The position numbers and the translations under genes were made by a program. Below the pieces are notes generated by a model. That model did not search any database and had not been told where the DNA came from. It saw only the letters and a list, made by a program, of their open reading frames with translations. This document shows, piece after piece, positions 46,880 to 60,019 of a stretch of DNA of 64,000 nucleotides. Within the stretch, counting starts at the first letter, position 1; each line of letters starts with the position of its first letter. Source of the stretch: Pegea sp. RAD2-039 (lineage: Eukaryota > Chordata > Thaliacea > Salpida > Salpidae); assembly GCA_034620365.1 (NCBI GenBank), contig JAQGEQ010000133.1, positions 1-64,000 of the forward strand. Reading direction: 5' to 3'.

Positions 46880-49800
46880 TAATTTTGTACACCGATTACT
46901 TTGTACTTTCTTAAAAAATGTTAAACTTTTCTAGCACCAAAAACAACAGACTTTAAACATTTTTAAATATTCCGATTTTAATCTATTAGTAATATCCTGC
47001 TAACAAGTACCTTCACAATTTATCTAATTTAAAAACGATTGACCAATTTCAAAACAAATATAATTGTTTAACAAAAATACTCATTACAAATGCGAAAACG
47101 TATTTTTAGTTTTTAAACAGCCAAAAATACTCAGTTAAGAAAATATGGATTAATGAACTCAAAAATATTTAAAAGAAATTACAAAGAAAACTGCTAATAG
47201 AAAACAGATTTTAACGATTTTAAGCAATTTATAGAAAACGTTCAATCTTGATATTCTTATGAGAAATAATCTTCGTTTGTGGTATCGTTAGAATTTATGC
47301 AGAAAAACTATTGTTCTTAAAAAATGTTGACTTAAATGAATAAATCAATGATTAAAAAGTAAAAGAAAACTGTAACTAAAAAATTTTGATAATCAGATAC
47401 AAAAGTGCTTCTTCCAAAATAAATCAATAAAAAGACTCTTATTTCATCACTTAAACCGGCTTTCCCCGCAACCTTTACGGTTATATATTATCTTCATTCA
47501 ATCTTATGTTTGTGATATCGGTAAATTTTTCGATTGCTTTAATCAATCAATAATGTTTTTGTTGATATTATTGTTATAAAGATACTATTAGTTCAAATTA
47601 AATTTTAGTATCATTAAACTTAGCTTCTATCAAAAACAGTTATTTTATTTCTTGGTTTAACTCCATTATTAAGTACTTTATAAATTAAAAATTATTAGTA
47701 CATTGGTTACTTGACTATTTAAATCTTTATTGTTTTAAATAATGTAAACAAATCAGGAAAAAAGATAAACCTACAAAAAACAAATCAACTGTTTACTTTT
47801 CCGCTACTTGGCGCTAGACGGTTTATTATCTAAAAAAACTATAAAAAATGCAACATTTATTATAATTATATTATTTTTTGGTATTATTTTCAGTTTAAAG
47901 AAAATATTATATAACATATTTAGACATTTTTGTTTTTTTAAGAGTCTGGAAAAAGTTAGTAATTCATGTAGTTTCCATTCTTTAAAATTAATTTTAATTT
48001 TTGTAAATTGATATATCAATGGCAAAAAATTACAACTTTAAAAAAATTATAAACAAAATAAAATTTTTTGATATTTCATCCAATGATAGAAAAAACAGAA
48101 TTGCCGAGCTGATATTTAATGATTTCGATTAAATGATAATAAAAAGCAAAATACTAGTTTTGTTGAATGAAAAGTTTTCAATTAGTAAAAAATCTGTCGT
48201 ATTACCAATAACATGTTTACAAACATATATTGTGATGAATAATAACTCAAGTTATTAAACTTATTTATTATTTAAAATTTCGTTGTAAGGTACTGTAGCT
48301 CAAAACTTGAAAACTTTGCCATCCTTTATGAAAGATTGAGTTTTTTTTTACTTCTCATTTCTTATAAACGTTGTTGCAATCTCAAGTGTATGGGATCAAG
48401 TTCAAATGAAATTAATTTTATAATTTTATTGATAAGCATTGATAATTTGTTGACAAATATTTTTCAAATAGAAAATTTGATTTAAAGTTGATGAGAAAAT
48501 TTTTTATAAGTTTACTATTATACAAATAAAATTAGTTTAATTTTTCTTATCTAGTTGTATTTAATTAAGATTTAAAGTTGTTTTTACTTTAATGATTAAA
48601 ATTAAAAGCCATCAGTCGTGCTGATGATGAAAAATTAAACCAAAAGTCATGTGACTTTTTTTAATTGAGAGTACTATAAGACTCAGAGATTATATTCGTT
48701 TGATCTTCAAAATGAATTAAAAACTTAGAAATCAAAAAAATCATTAAAGTAATTTTTCCAGAGAATATCAAAGTATTAGATATTTATTATCAGCCAAAAT
48801 ATTCTATTTTCTAGAAAACGTAAACGATAGAAACAAAAAGTTAAAATTAATGGGTTTTTAACTAATTTTAAAGATTTAATTTAGCCTGTCTACGCTATTC
48901 ATATTATCAAAGTAACATTTGGATTTAAATGTTGAAAGATATATTCTTTAACTGTTAAAATTGATCTTAGTAATTATTAGCTCGAATTTTATATATACAA
49001 TTTATATTTGTTAAATTTGTGTTTATATTTGCCTTATAACAATTTATTTAATTACGATTAACTGTTTACACTGAACTAGGAACTTTTGTATTCCTCAGAG
49101 TTAATTTACAACTTTAACAAACTTAATAATATTTAATGGTGAAATTAAATGTAGATTATTTGATGATGAGATTTAACTAAATTTTTTTTTAAAGAAAATA
49201 CAATCTCTGTATTTCTTACTTATGAAAAATACTTAGTTGATAAACAGATGCAAAAGTACATCTTCCAAATAATGCATTTATAAATACTGGATTTGGTATT
49301 TCAGTGAAAAATGATTTTTAAATGTTATATATAAGCCACATAATAACTTATGTTTGTGGTTTCATCGAAAATTAGGTATACTTTAATCTTTTAAAATGAA
49401 ATTCAACAAAATATTTACAAAAATATTTTTAAAAACGTTGAAAAAATATTTACAAAAAAATGTTTAATCAATTATTTTTTAACAATAAAAAATGGAAAAA
49501 TATTAATTTATTTTGTTGCAAAAAACATCCACCCATCTACAAATTGTACAATTCATTACAGTGGCTCAATAAAATACTAATTTAGTTTCAAATATTTGTT
49601 GTTGTAACCAAAATACGCTAACTGCTAGGTGACGCAAGGAGTAAAAAGAAAAAATTATAAGTTTTGATAAGGAAATTGATAATAAAGATTTTTTGTTGAC
49701 TATCTAAGCTTATTATTATTTACTTATTTTGAGGCACTTTTGATTTTATGGATATGAATTCAAAAATGTCACCAAAACTGAAAACAGATTTTGTACATGC

Positions 49801-50310
49801 ATCAAAATAAATAATTATATTAAAGAACATACCATATCAAATTACGAAACAAATTATTCATTTCAGAAAATATATCAAAGTTGTTGTCTCGGTGATGTGA
49901 AATGCATTAATCTTTAGATATTTAAATATTAGTAAAAGGTGTCATCGACATTTAGTCAATTTCAAATTACCTTCTTTCAAATGTTAAAATTTTATTTTAT
50001 TACTTAAATATATTATTTTAAGTAATATTTTATATTTAATTATTAATTAATATATATTATTAATTATTTATATTTAATTTAATATTTTATTTTATTTTAA
50101 AAATTTGTTTAATAAAATGTATTTCAAAACAATTTATTTTTTTAAATACTATAAATTTAAATTCGTAAAAAGTACGAACAAAACAGTTATAGCAACGTTC
50201 TTTTTTAAAGTATTACCAAACTTTCCTTTAAAATATTTGATGTTATGAAATTGTACAAACAATTATGACGTCAGCTATGAAGTCTTTTTTTCAATAAAAA
50301 TGTTTAAATG
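46880..50310 (+). repeat. Large direct repeat, right copy
   Basis: Matches 34070-34790 (first 0.7 kb) and 38160-41215 (from about 47150). It contains an inverted family-B core (47801-47819), the CATCAGTCGTGCTGATGATGAA block near 48609, a decayed CTCF-like core (49622-49635) and AATTATGACGTCAGCTATGAAG near 50262. A roughly 95-base A/T insertion at about 50004-50098 is missing from the other copy. Confidence 0.8.
50004..50098. mobile_element. Small A/T-only insertion within the large direct repeat
   Basis: At the corresponding place in the other copy (near 41001) the flanks TTTTATTACTT and AAAAATTTGTTTAATAAAAT are adjacent. Here they are separated by about 95 bases of pure A/T including the palindrome TTACTTAAAATAATATATTT-like sequence near 50000-50025 and TTAATTATTAATTAATATA. 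It could be a tiny MITE or replication slippage. TTA-rich ends prevent defining a target duplication. Confidence 0.4.
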
Positions 50311-52685
50311 CAAAAATATTCAGAATCTTTTGTAAAAAACCTTAGTCATAATTTGCAAATAAATTTATTCTAACACATTATAACAATTATTTAAAAATTT
50401 ATTTTTAGTTTTTTATCACTTTCATAACTGGTTATAAACTGGTTATAAACTATAAAAATGATCAATCGTACCGACGATGAAAAAATATATCAAAGGCCAC
50501 GTGACTTTCTGTTTTACAAATTGAGAGTACTATAAGACTCAGATATCATTTTCGTTTGATCTTCAAAATAGTTTGCAAATCATACAAACCATTAAAGTAA
50601 TTTATCCAGAGACTATTAATGTTCAAGATATTCTATTTGCTAGAGAACGCAAACGATAAAAGCAAGTTTTAACTTTTTTAAAACTACAAAAACCAAAGTA
50701 ATTATCTTACTGATACTTGATTTTAAATTGAACCAATAATATTATTATAATAATAATATTTTCATTAATGTTATAAATTGATTAAATTAAATTAAATCAA
50801 TTGATTGAAGTTCTCGTAAAACTTAACGATACAACAAATCTAAGATAATAGGTAGAAGTTGTATAACCGTATGGATAACGATAAAGCAAGCATTCATTTC
50901 TGAAATATTTTCTGATAATAAATATATGTGATTTACAAGATGTATATTTCAATCTTATGATCAGTTAATGAACTTGGGGTATTGAAGTTATAATTTGGAG
51001 TTGAAATACTTTGTATAAAAATACAATTAGTGTACAGTTTAAATAAAGTGAAATTCTATTATCTACAGATAATAAGATACAAATAATTTATGTCAAATAT
51101 TTTATTTATTTTTGTAAACATATCAATGATAATGTGATAAAATATCTGAAAAAGTTTTCTAGTTTTCAATAATTACATAAAATTTTTAAGAGTATCACTA
51201 AAAACTGTTTCATATGCAGTTTCATCTTTTTTTAGTTTTTGCAAAATGTTGAACTTTCTATTAAACAACAAAATTTTAATACTTTTTTTTACTCAATGTT
51301 TATCTGTTAGTAACAGTTTTTAAAAGTTCAGACGTTGATATTTTAAATCTTTAAGCTTAATAAATCTTCATCTACAATCGTTCTACTAATAGTTAATAAT
51401 TTACACTCTAAAATGAGTTTTTTATAGCAAAAAATAAACAATAAATACTCTTTTTCAAGAAAACCACTTTTAAATATGATTTTGATGATGTTTTTCATTT
51501 TTTTAAATAGTTTTATATTTTTTGTGCAAGATAATAAATTTTGGAAAAAGTTGATATCACAACATTTAAAATAAATATTGTAACTTAAAATAGTTTAATT
51601 AAATTAGTTTTTCTACTGTAGATTAAAAAAGGAGTAAAAATTAAAAAATCTTTATTTGTTTGTGTTAAAATTATTTTGTAAATTAAATTAATATTTAAAA
51701 AAAATTTTTCATTGTTAAAAACGAATAAAAATATTTAAAGATTATTAATTTTAAAATAAAGATTTCCATTTTATATTTATTCTTAGCAAAGTAATTTTGA
51801 TAAATTCGAAAATTAAACTTCTAAATTCACTTTGCTCATCTTCTTATTCTAGTTTGTTTTATATAATTTGATTTGATTTAGAATTGATTTTACTTTACTT
51901 TTAGAGTAGTTCTATTCTTTCTAAAAAAATTCTGAATTTTGATTTTTTTCTGTCATTCACAGATAAAATTAATTAATGAAATCAAAGACTGTTGTTGTGA
52001 GTAATAATGAAGTTTTAGCTTGATAAAATTACACTTTCAAAATACTAAAATTAAAGATTATTAATAAATGTAACAGAATCTAGCTAAAGTTAATTTACGA
52101 TTTACAGACTACCACGCTTTTAAATACTTTAAAATTTGTACAGTTTATATCGACACGTAGTCGACTTCAAATTAAGCTTTCTAGAATTATATGATTACAA
52201 GAAAAATCGAATTACTGTTGAAGTAATTGCTTAATAAAAAGTATGTTTGTTCTAGTGTTTGTGGGTTAAACACTGATTTATCACTGTAAGGAGAAACGCA
52301 CTAAGCCAGGATTCAAATTATTATTGTTTAGGTTAAAAAAAAAACACAAAAAACTCTTTCTCTATGTATTGTATTTTTATACAAACATAAAAGTTTCAAA
52401 TTTATATTAGTTTTGTCAAAAACTCGTACAAATCTCAACAGTGTTTAAAAAACAAATAACACTTATAGAACTTATAAGCTGGTAAATATAAAGACAATCA
52501 AAAATGTTGTTCCTGTAATCTTATAAGTCAATGGAATTCACTGAATTATTGAATCTAATTAGAATCAAAAATATTAAGAATAAATTGATGAAAGATACAG
52601 TGTTAATTTAATAATTATTAATAATAGTTCAACTAAAAATATACTTTCAGAAAAAAAATACTCGGAAATAAAAACTTAAAATTCG
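50311..52685. other. A+T-rich stretch with repeat remnants
   Basis: The first 350 bases hold a diverged copy of the GTACCGACGATGAAAAA...GTGACTT...GAGAGTACTATAAGACTCAGA block, also at 39619, 48609 and, inverted, 54190-54300. After about 51000 I see neither a gene nor a clear repeat partner. Confidence 0.45.
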
Positions 52686-52689
52686 TTCA

Positions 52690-53430
52690 AAAACAAAGTT
52701 TCTTAAAATAAAATTTACATTTCGATAATTTTATAACAATTATTACTCGGGGTAGACTGTAAAAACTCTTTGTTGAGATGTTCCACTTGAGTGCACACCA
52801 AATTTGACTTTTCGAAAGTTGTTTCAATTTATTCTTTTCTATCTTAATATATATTTTACTTTTAAACAAATGACATTTTTTTTCTAAGTAAAATGGTATT
52901 TTTAACATTTTTTCAGCGTTAAAAAGTAATATAAATTTTACGAAAAATTTTAGTAAAATATTTTTTATTTATAAAATAATAATGTAAAAATGGTTACAGT
53001 CTGTTAAAATCTAACCAGTTAAAAGTTTTTAAACTATTTAACAAATTAATAAATAAAATAAAATTAAAAATGATTATTAAACAATTATTAAACATTTCTT
53101 AACTTATAGATATTTAAATAAGTAATCACATTTTTGATATACATATATATAGTTTTATTTCAACTTTGGCCCAAAGAGCATTATTTAAAAACAAAAAATA
53201 CCATTGAAATTTTAATTTGATCCCACAAACTCTAGATTACCACAAAGTTATAAAGATTCAAAAGTAAAGTAAATTTGACCATATCTACTAAATGTCTTTT
53301 TTATAACTTTTTAGATAATCAAATTTGAATTTTGGAGTTGAAATACTTTTTCAACAAAACTTTTATTTATAAAAAAAGTTGAATAGATGAGTTAAGTCAC
53401 TTGAGTTACTTTTTATACAAAAAATGAAGT
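52690..53430 (+). repeat. Swapped-order partner of 36620-37280
   Basis: The two blocks described at 36620-37280 occur here in the opposite order, both in direct orientation, with about 200 bases of unrelated DNA between them. Confidence 0.65.
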
Positions 53431-53753
53431 AATAATCATTTTGATGAGAAATTTGTTTCAATTTTTTAAAACTTTACTGATAATGTGATATATTGTTTGA
53501 AAAACTTTCTAACTTTCAATAAATTGAATAAAATTATTTACGGCATCACTAAAAACAGGTTTAAATGCAGTTTCATCTGAAATTTAATTTCACAAAATAA
53601 AAATATACAATCTTTAAAAAATACTAAAAAAATAGGAATTACTAAATTGTTTTTATTTGATAAAGCTTTTTTTTAACATCTATCTATAATGGAGTTCTTT
53701 GTATTTTTTTGCAGAAAAAAAATTTGGTTAAATCTCATGATCAAAAAATCTAC

Positions 53754-55640
53754 ATTTAATTTCACCATTAAATATCATGAAGTTTGTTAAAGTTGTAAAT
53801 TAACTCTGAGGAATACAAAAGTTCCTAGTTCAGTGTAAACAGTTAATCGTAATTAAATAAATCGTTATAAGGCAACTATAAACACAAATTTAACAAATAT
53901 AAATTGTAAATATAACATTCGAGCAAATGTTTAATAAAATAAATTTTAACTTTTAAAAAATATATTTTTTAATAATCAAAACCAAATGTAATTTTGATAA
54001 AATGAATAGTGTACGCAGGTTAAATTAAATCTAATAGATTAATTAAAAACCCATTAACTTCTTATATAACTTTTTGCTTTTATCGTTTGCGTTCTTTAGC
54101 AAATAGAATATCTTGGCTAATAACAAATATCTAATACTTTAGTAGCGGCTGATTAAATTACTTTAAAGGTTTGTATGACTTTTAAGTTAATTTGAAGATC
54201 AAACGAAAATAATCTGTGAGTCTTATAAAAGTCTCATTTTTACAAACAAAAAGTCACATGGTTCTTGATTTAATTTTTCATCGTCAGTACGATTGATCAT
54301 TTTTAATTTTAATCATCGAAGTAGAATAAATTTAAATCTGAATTAAACAAAACTTCATAAGGAAAATTAAACTAATTTTGTGTGTATAACAGTAAACTTA
54401 TAAAAATTTTCTTATCAACTTGAAAATCAAATTTTCAATTAAAACAATATTTGTCAACCAATTGCTTATCAATAAAATTATGAAATTAATTTCATTTGAA
54501 CTTGATCCCATACACTTCAGATTGCAACAACGTTTATAAGAAATGAAAAGTAAAATAATACTCAACCTTTCGTAAAGGATTGCAAAGTTTTCAAGTTTTT
54601 ACAACGAAACTTTAAATTATAAATAAGTTTAATAACTTGAATAATTATTCATCACAAAATATGTTTGTAAACATGTTATTGGTAATATGTCAAATTTATT
54701 AGTAATTAAAAGCTTTTCATTCTACAAAACTAGTATTTTGCTTTTTATTATCATTCCATCGAAATCATTAAATATCAGCTAGGCAATTCTCATTTCAAAC
54801 AGTGGATAGTTTATTGCATTTGACAAATATCAAAAAGTTTACAAATTTTCTATCATGAGCTGAAATATCAGAGGATACTATTTTGTTTCTAAAATTTTAA
54901 ACATTGTAAATTTTTGCCGTTGATATATCAAATTACAAAAAGTAAAAATAACTTTTATGAATTGAATTATGTGAATTACTAACGTTTTTTGAATTACTAA
55001 AAAATAATATCTAAAATTGTTAGATAATATTTTTTGTAAGCTGAAAGTACCGCCAAGAAAATATTAAGATTATAAAACAATTGTGCATTTTTAGGTGTTT
55101 AATTTCTATGCGTAACCATCTAGCGAACAAGTAGCAGAAAAGGAAATAGTTGATTTGTTTTTGGAAATTTATCTTTTAGTCTTGATTTGTTAACATTATC
55201 CTAAAGAATAAATTTTTTTAAATAGTCAGACTGACCAACGTACTCTTAATTTCCATTGTATAAAATACTATTTATACTATAAATTTTTGTAAACATGCAG
55301 TGCTATTTAAAATCTATTATTATATAACAATAAGTAAAAACAAGAAAATAAATTATTGAGAGATATAAAGAAACAAAATAAATGTTTTGACTGAAGCTCA
55401 GTTTAATTATAATTAATTTTAAATTGAACTAATAATATCATTATGACAACAATATCATCAATAACATTATCGATTGATTAAAGCAATCAAAAAATTTACC
55501 GACACCAAAAACATAAGATTGAATAAAGATAATATATAACCGTATAGATAACGTGGAATGAGTATTATAGTATCAAATATTAGATGCGTAGTATTTAAAT
55601 TTGGGCGATGCAATTTTGCATCTTGATATCAAATAAGTTT
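53754..55640 (-). repeat. Inverted third copy of the large repeat centre
   Basis: The reverse complement of about 47390-49160. Matching blocks run from TCTACATTTAATTTCACCATTAAAT at 53754 through the inverted CATCGTCAGTACGATTGATCATTTTTAATT block at 54280 and the family-B relic at 55117 to the module-M end at 55440-55640. It makes 47-55.6 kb a second large inverted arrangement with a spacer of about 4.5 kb. Confidence 0.75.
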
Positions 55641-58600
55641 TCCATGGAAAAAATAAGGTTTCGTGATGTTATTAGATTTCTTCAAATTTATAAGCTCCTT
55701 GTACAAGCGTAATTTGATTTTTCTTAATCTGTATTTTATTCATTTAACACAACACTTTTTTAAACAAGAGTTTTTTTGTACAAAACTCATCAATACCACA
55801 AACGAAAGTTGTTTTTCAATTCTTGAAGAAACATCAAGATTTTCCGTTTTCAGAAAAATAATAAATTATATTAATAAGAAGTGATCAACAGTATGGATAA
55901 TTATGGATAACAATATGGATAATTTTCTAAATTTACAATTATCACTATTTACACATTAAACCTAACGATAACTAAGATATTGTAATAATATTTATACAAA
56001 TCATAATAAAAGTAAAGAGTTATAAATGAGCTGTACCAACTCCTATGTTTGTAGTTTCATCAAAGATTACTCATGCTTTATTCAATTGATATTGTAATTG
56101 AAAATAAAAGTTTATAATGATTATAATTTTTGCTTTAATTGATTATCTAACTATTCACATAATGATTACTTTTATTTCTTTTTTAGTGAATAATCTTTAA
56201 AAAGTGGGTTAATCACCAGAATGTTTCATAATCTGAAGTTAAGAAAAAGTATTTGAGTAAATATTTTACTTACGAGTTGTTTACAGTAGATGTAAAAGAT
56301 ATTTCGCAAGGGTAACAATTAGGATAAATCTAATATAAAAAACTTACTTTTAGGACTGGTGCAATTTTAATTCTGTAATTTTATTTTAACTTTTTTTTAT
56401 AATTTATAAATTCTGTATAAAAATGGATATTTAAAAAATTAGTCATTTGTGTCAAATGCATAATAGTATAATAATAATGTCTCATAAAAGATTATCTAAG
56501 CTGGTATTTAGATAATACCAGATACAAAAAAATACAAAATTTAATACTTAATGTTTAAAAACCAAAATAAACTTTCTGCATGGTTTTCTTTTTTCAATTC
56601 TAAAATATAAATATAAATATTAACTTTTATATAAATTTAATTGTATCTTTTCAGCATTTAATTATTTGAAAAAAAAAACTTAATCGAAATTGTTTATTGT
56701 TGATTTAGATGTATATTGAAATAAATATTTTTCTATATATTTTAGTTTTTATATCTTATATTTGACTTAAGAAATTTTTGTTTTAAAATATTATTCGATA
56801 TCAGTGGTTAGGGATTATGATCACTTTAAAATCTTTTTTCTAGTTACTATTTAAATAATGATAACAAAATCATAATCTAATAGACCTCTTTTTGCTGCTG
56901 CACCTGAAATCTCCTTAAGAAGTTTTTTTTTTACTTTTATGTATCTCCTATATCTACTTCAAAGTGCTGTATGAACTTCAAAAAGAATTCTAGTCTTAAA
57001 GTCTAGTTTATATATTGAAAATAATTTGTTTAAATATAATTCGGTTTTAATGTTAAAATCAACTTAAAGAAAATACTTATTTAACAAATTGATTTTTAAA
57101 ACATTTAATTGAGAATAAATAATGTTGTAGTCAAACTTTAAAAAATAATTTTATTAGTTTGTCTTGATTACTTAAAATAGTTTTGTAATTCATATTACTT
57201 CGTATATTCATTAGTATACTGCATATTACATTAAGTTTAACTTCCTGCAAATGAATTGTCAACTTTAGAAATTTCGAATTTTTACAATCAAGAAACGAAC
57301 TAATATTTTTGATTTTTTATCTGATGAAAAAATATTTGTAACTTTCTTGTTATTAGTCAGCTGTGTTTAGCTTTCCAGAGGATTAAAAATGGAATTGTCG
57401 AAATGATATTTAATGGTTTAATGATATAAAAAATATGGATATTTGTTAATGTTTTTTGTTTTCTTATTCTGAATTCTAAATAGAAATACAAAATAATTAA
57501 ATTCTAGGAAACTTAAAATCTTTAAATATAATCGACAATTTTCTACTTTTCATTTCTCATAAGTTTAATGCAATCTATTGTTTGTAGGATTAAGTTTAAA
57601 AGAATTATTTTTTTGTTATTTTAAGTAAAAACCTTTTGTTGACAAATAATTCACTTTTTATCAAGTTTCAATAAAAGATTCAATTTGTAAACATTCTGTA
57701 ACAATATTTACAATATGTTTATAACAGCAAAATACGTTTGTCACCTAAATTATATTTATCTTATCTTTTGCATAACTGGAAGCTCAAGTTAATGAACTTA
57801 GTTACTAATTGAATATTTTCGTTGAAAAGTATTTCAACTACAAAATGGTTCATTCAAGCTCTATGAATATTAGCGTAAAACTTTTATTTTAATATCCTTA
57901 TTTACTTCTTTGTCATAATCTACAGTTTGTGGCATCAATTTAAAACAAAAAGTTATTTTAGTTTTAATTATAACTTATTGCTGACAAAAATAAATTTAAA
58001 GTTAAATTTTAAGAGTCAAAAGAAATTGTAAAATTTCTTTCAAAAGATTAATTTACGATTGTAACTAGATATAAAAAAAGTGTTTAAAAATTTGTATTAC
58101 GTCATTTTTAAAATTACTTTTAATTTGATGTTAAAAAAGAAATAGGATTTTTTAGCTTTTGATAAAGATGTTGATAAATTAAATATTATAACGATGTGAG
58201 TTTTTGGTTCCAAATTTATGAAAAATAAAAGACTAACAAATAAAATCAATTTTATATTCAGAAAACCTCTGTTTGTATTTTGACATACAGATTTTTCAAT
58301 CTACTAAATATTTCTGAGTTTTGAATTTTATACACTATGCTCTTATGATTTCAATTAAAGTTTTTTTACATATTTTTACATTAAAACACAACTATATCAG
58401 TTTGTTGAAGTTTTCTTTAGTATCTTTTATTTGTAAAGTTAGTCTTTATAGTTTACAGTTAAGAGATATTTTACATTTTTCTACAAAGTTTACAATAAAA
58501 ATTTTTACTTTTTGATAATTTTGTAGAATATTATAAAATAATTCAAATCGGTTCTCCATTAATTTATTCTTCAAATTTTTATTTTATTTTTGTAATACAA
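55641..58600. other. A+T-rich stretch with scattered module remnants
   Basis: No confident gene. Remnants of the GTTGAAAAGTATTTCAAC hairpin (57818-57835) and of the CTACAGTTTGTGGCATCAATTT motif (57910) occur. On the minus strand at about 56855-57010 a frame reads LDFKTRILFEVHTAL, stop, SRYRRYIKVKKKLLKEISG, AAAKRGLLDYDFV, possibly a decayed exon. The plus strand is also open there, so this is uncertain. Confidence 0.35.
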
Positions 58601-58619
58601 ACACTAATTTTTGTAAATA

Positions 58620-58990
58620 TTTTTATACAGAGCTAAATCGTTAAAAATGAAATTTCAAATTAACTAATTATTTCAAATAACATCAGAATTTATATAAAAT
58701 TTAGTTTCCTTGATAAATATAATTTCTAATTTTAGCTGCAAATATTCTTTATTTAAGTAACACGTATATATTTAGTAACACTTTTTCAATTAGCATTGTC
58801 TGATATTTTAAATTAGCTTAAAACAACTTGCTTTATTAAAAGCAAAAGAATTTACCATGTTTTAGTATTACATGCAGTAATTTTGTACACCGATTACATT
58901 GTACTTTCTTAAAAAATGTTAAACTCGTTTAGATTTCTAGCACCACAAGCAACAGACTTAAACCATTTTTACATATTTCAATTTTATTCC
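58620..58990 (+). repeat. Fragment of the shared family A / 33.4 kb / 46.6 kb repeat
   Basis: Starts TTGTAAATATTTTTATACAGAGCTAAATCG and ends with TTCTAGCACCACAAGCAACAGACTTAAACC. Both ends are found in the same order at 46635-46960 and 33360-33760. Confidence 0.7.
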
Positions 58991-59639
58991 CGAAAAAATT
59001 CTGCTATCGTATGATTCATAGTAAATATAATTTATAAATTGTCAATAGCAGTTTACAAATTTGAAATAAAAATTGATGATTGGTTGAACAACTGTTGTTA
59101 ATCGAATTGTTATTTCATATAGATAATCTTATTTAAAAATAATATACAAGGATCTAACCAATTTTTAAAGCTAATTATATAAACATTTCTTTTATCTAAT
59201 CATTTTGATTTAGGGTCCTTTTTTTATGAGTTATAATTATGATTGAAATTGTATATGAAACTACTAACAATTACTCAACAAAAAAATACTGATATCAAGC
59301 TTACCTTGTTTTCAATAAAAATCAATAGCACAGATTTCTAACATAAGTTATATAGTCTTTTTTCGTATTTACAAAATCTTAATTTGAGTACAGAGGCCTT
59401 ATAACTGACATCCTTATGATTTGAGTAAGTTATACAACTGTTGAAACAAATTTTAAGAAAAAAACGTGCTCAAAGTTATTTTAAAAATATTTTCATATTT
59501 TTAAATTTTTACAGTAAGTTTTTTTCAGTAGATCACAAGCAATTTCTTTAGACCAAAAAAACTAGAAAAACTAAATCAAACTTTATTTATTTAAGAGTTT
59601 AATATCATTGAGGAATTTTGTAATTACCACTTACAGCAA

Positions 59640-60010
59640 CCTTCATTGGCTAAATAACATAAATTGTTTTGTTGATTACAAGATTACTTTCACTTTATTT
59701 TGATTAATAATTACAGAAACAAAGTATATGGTATTATTAACGTTTAAGTAGTAATTTATTATTTATAATTATTAAATTTGCTTCTTAACTCTCTATTTTA
59801 GCTAAAACTCTGATTAGAAATACTTATTTTACTCAAAGAAAGTTTTTGATTCGTAATTATCAAACACAATTATATTAATAGGTTTAAAACAATACAGATT
59901 TTGTATGTCAACTTTTATAAAGAATAAAAACTCAAGATATTCAACTTACTTAATAAATGAAGTTTTGTTAATAAGTAATTTAACTCCAAATTTATAATCA
60001 GCTAAAAACC
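59640..60010 (+). repeat. Family A fragment (matches 2120-2520)
   Basis: From AAATAACATAAATTG to AATACTGATTGAAATA, with CTCTATTTTAGCTAAAACTCTGA and TTTGTATGTCAACTTTTATA-AGAATAAAAACTCAAGATATTC matching copy 1. It is followed by a CTAGAGTTTTTGAATCA relic of the 26-base motif. Confidence 0.7.
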
Positions 60011-60019
60011 TTAAATACT

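Noticed and set aside
52261-52330. tRNA-like GGATTCAAATT segment
   Set aside because: No paired acceptor, D or anticodon arms could be drawn around it.
55663-55884. Plus-strand 73-codon frame
   Set aside because: Its first part is a repeat end (the CCTTGTA-AAG-GTAATTT block also seen near 5180 and 42420), and the composition is A+T-driven.
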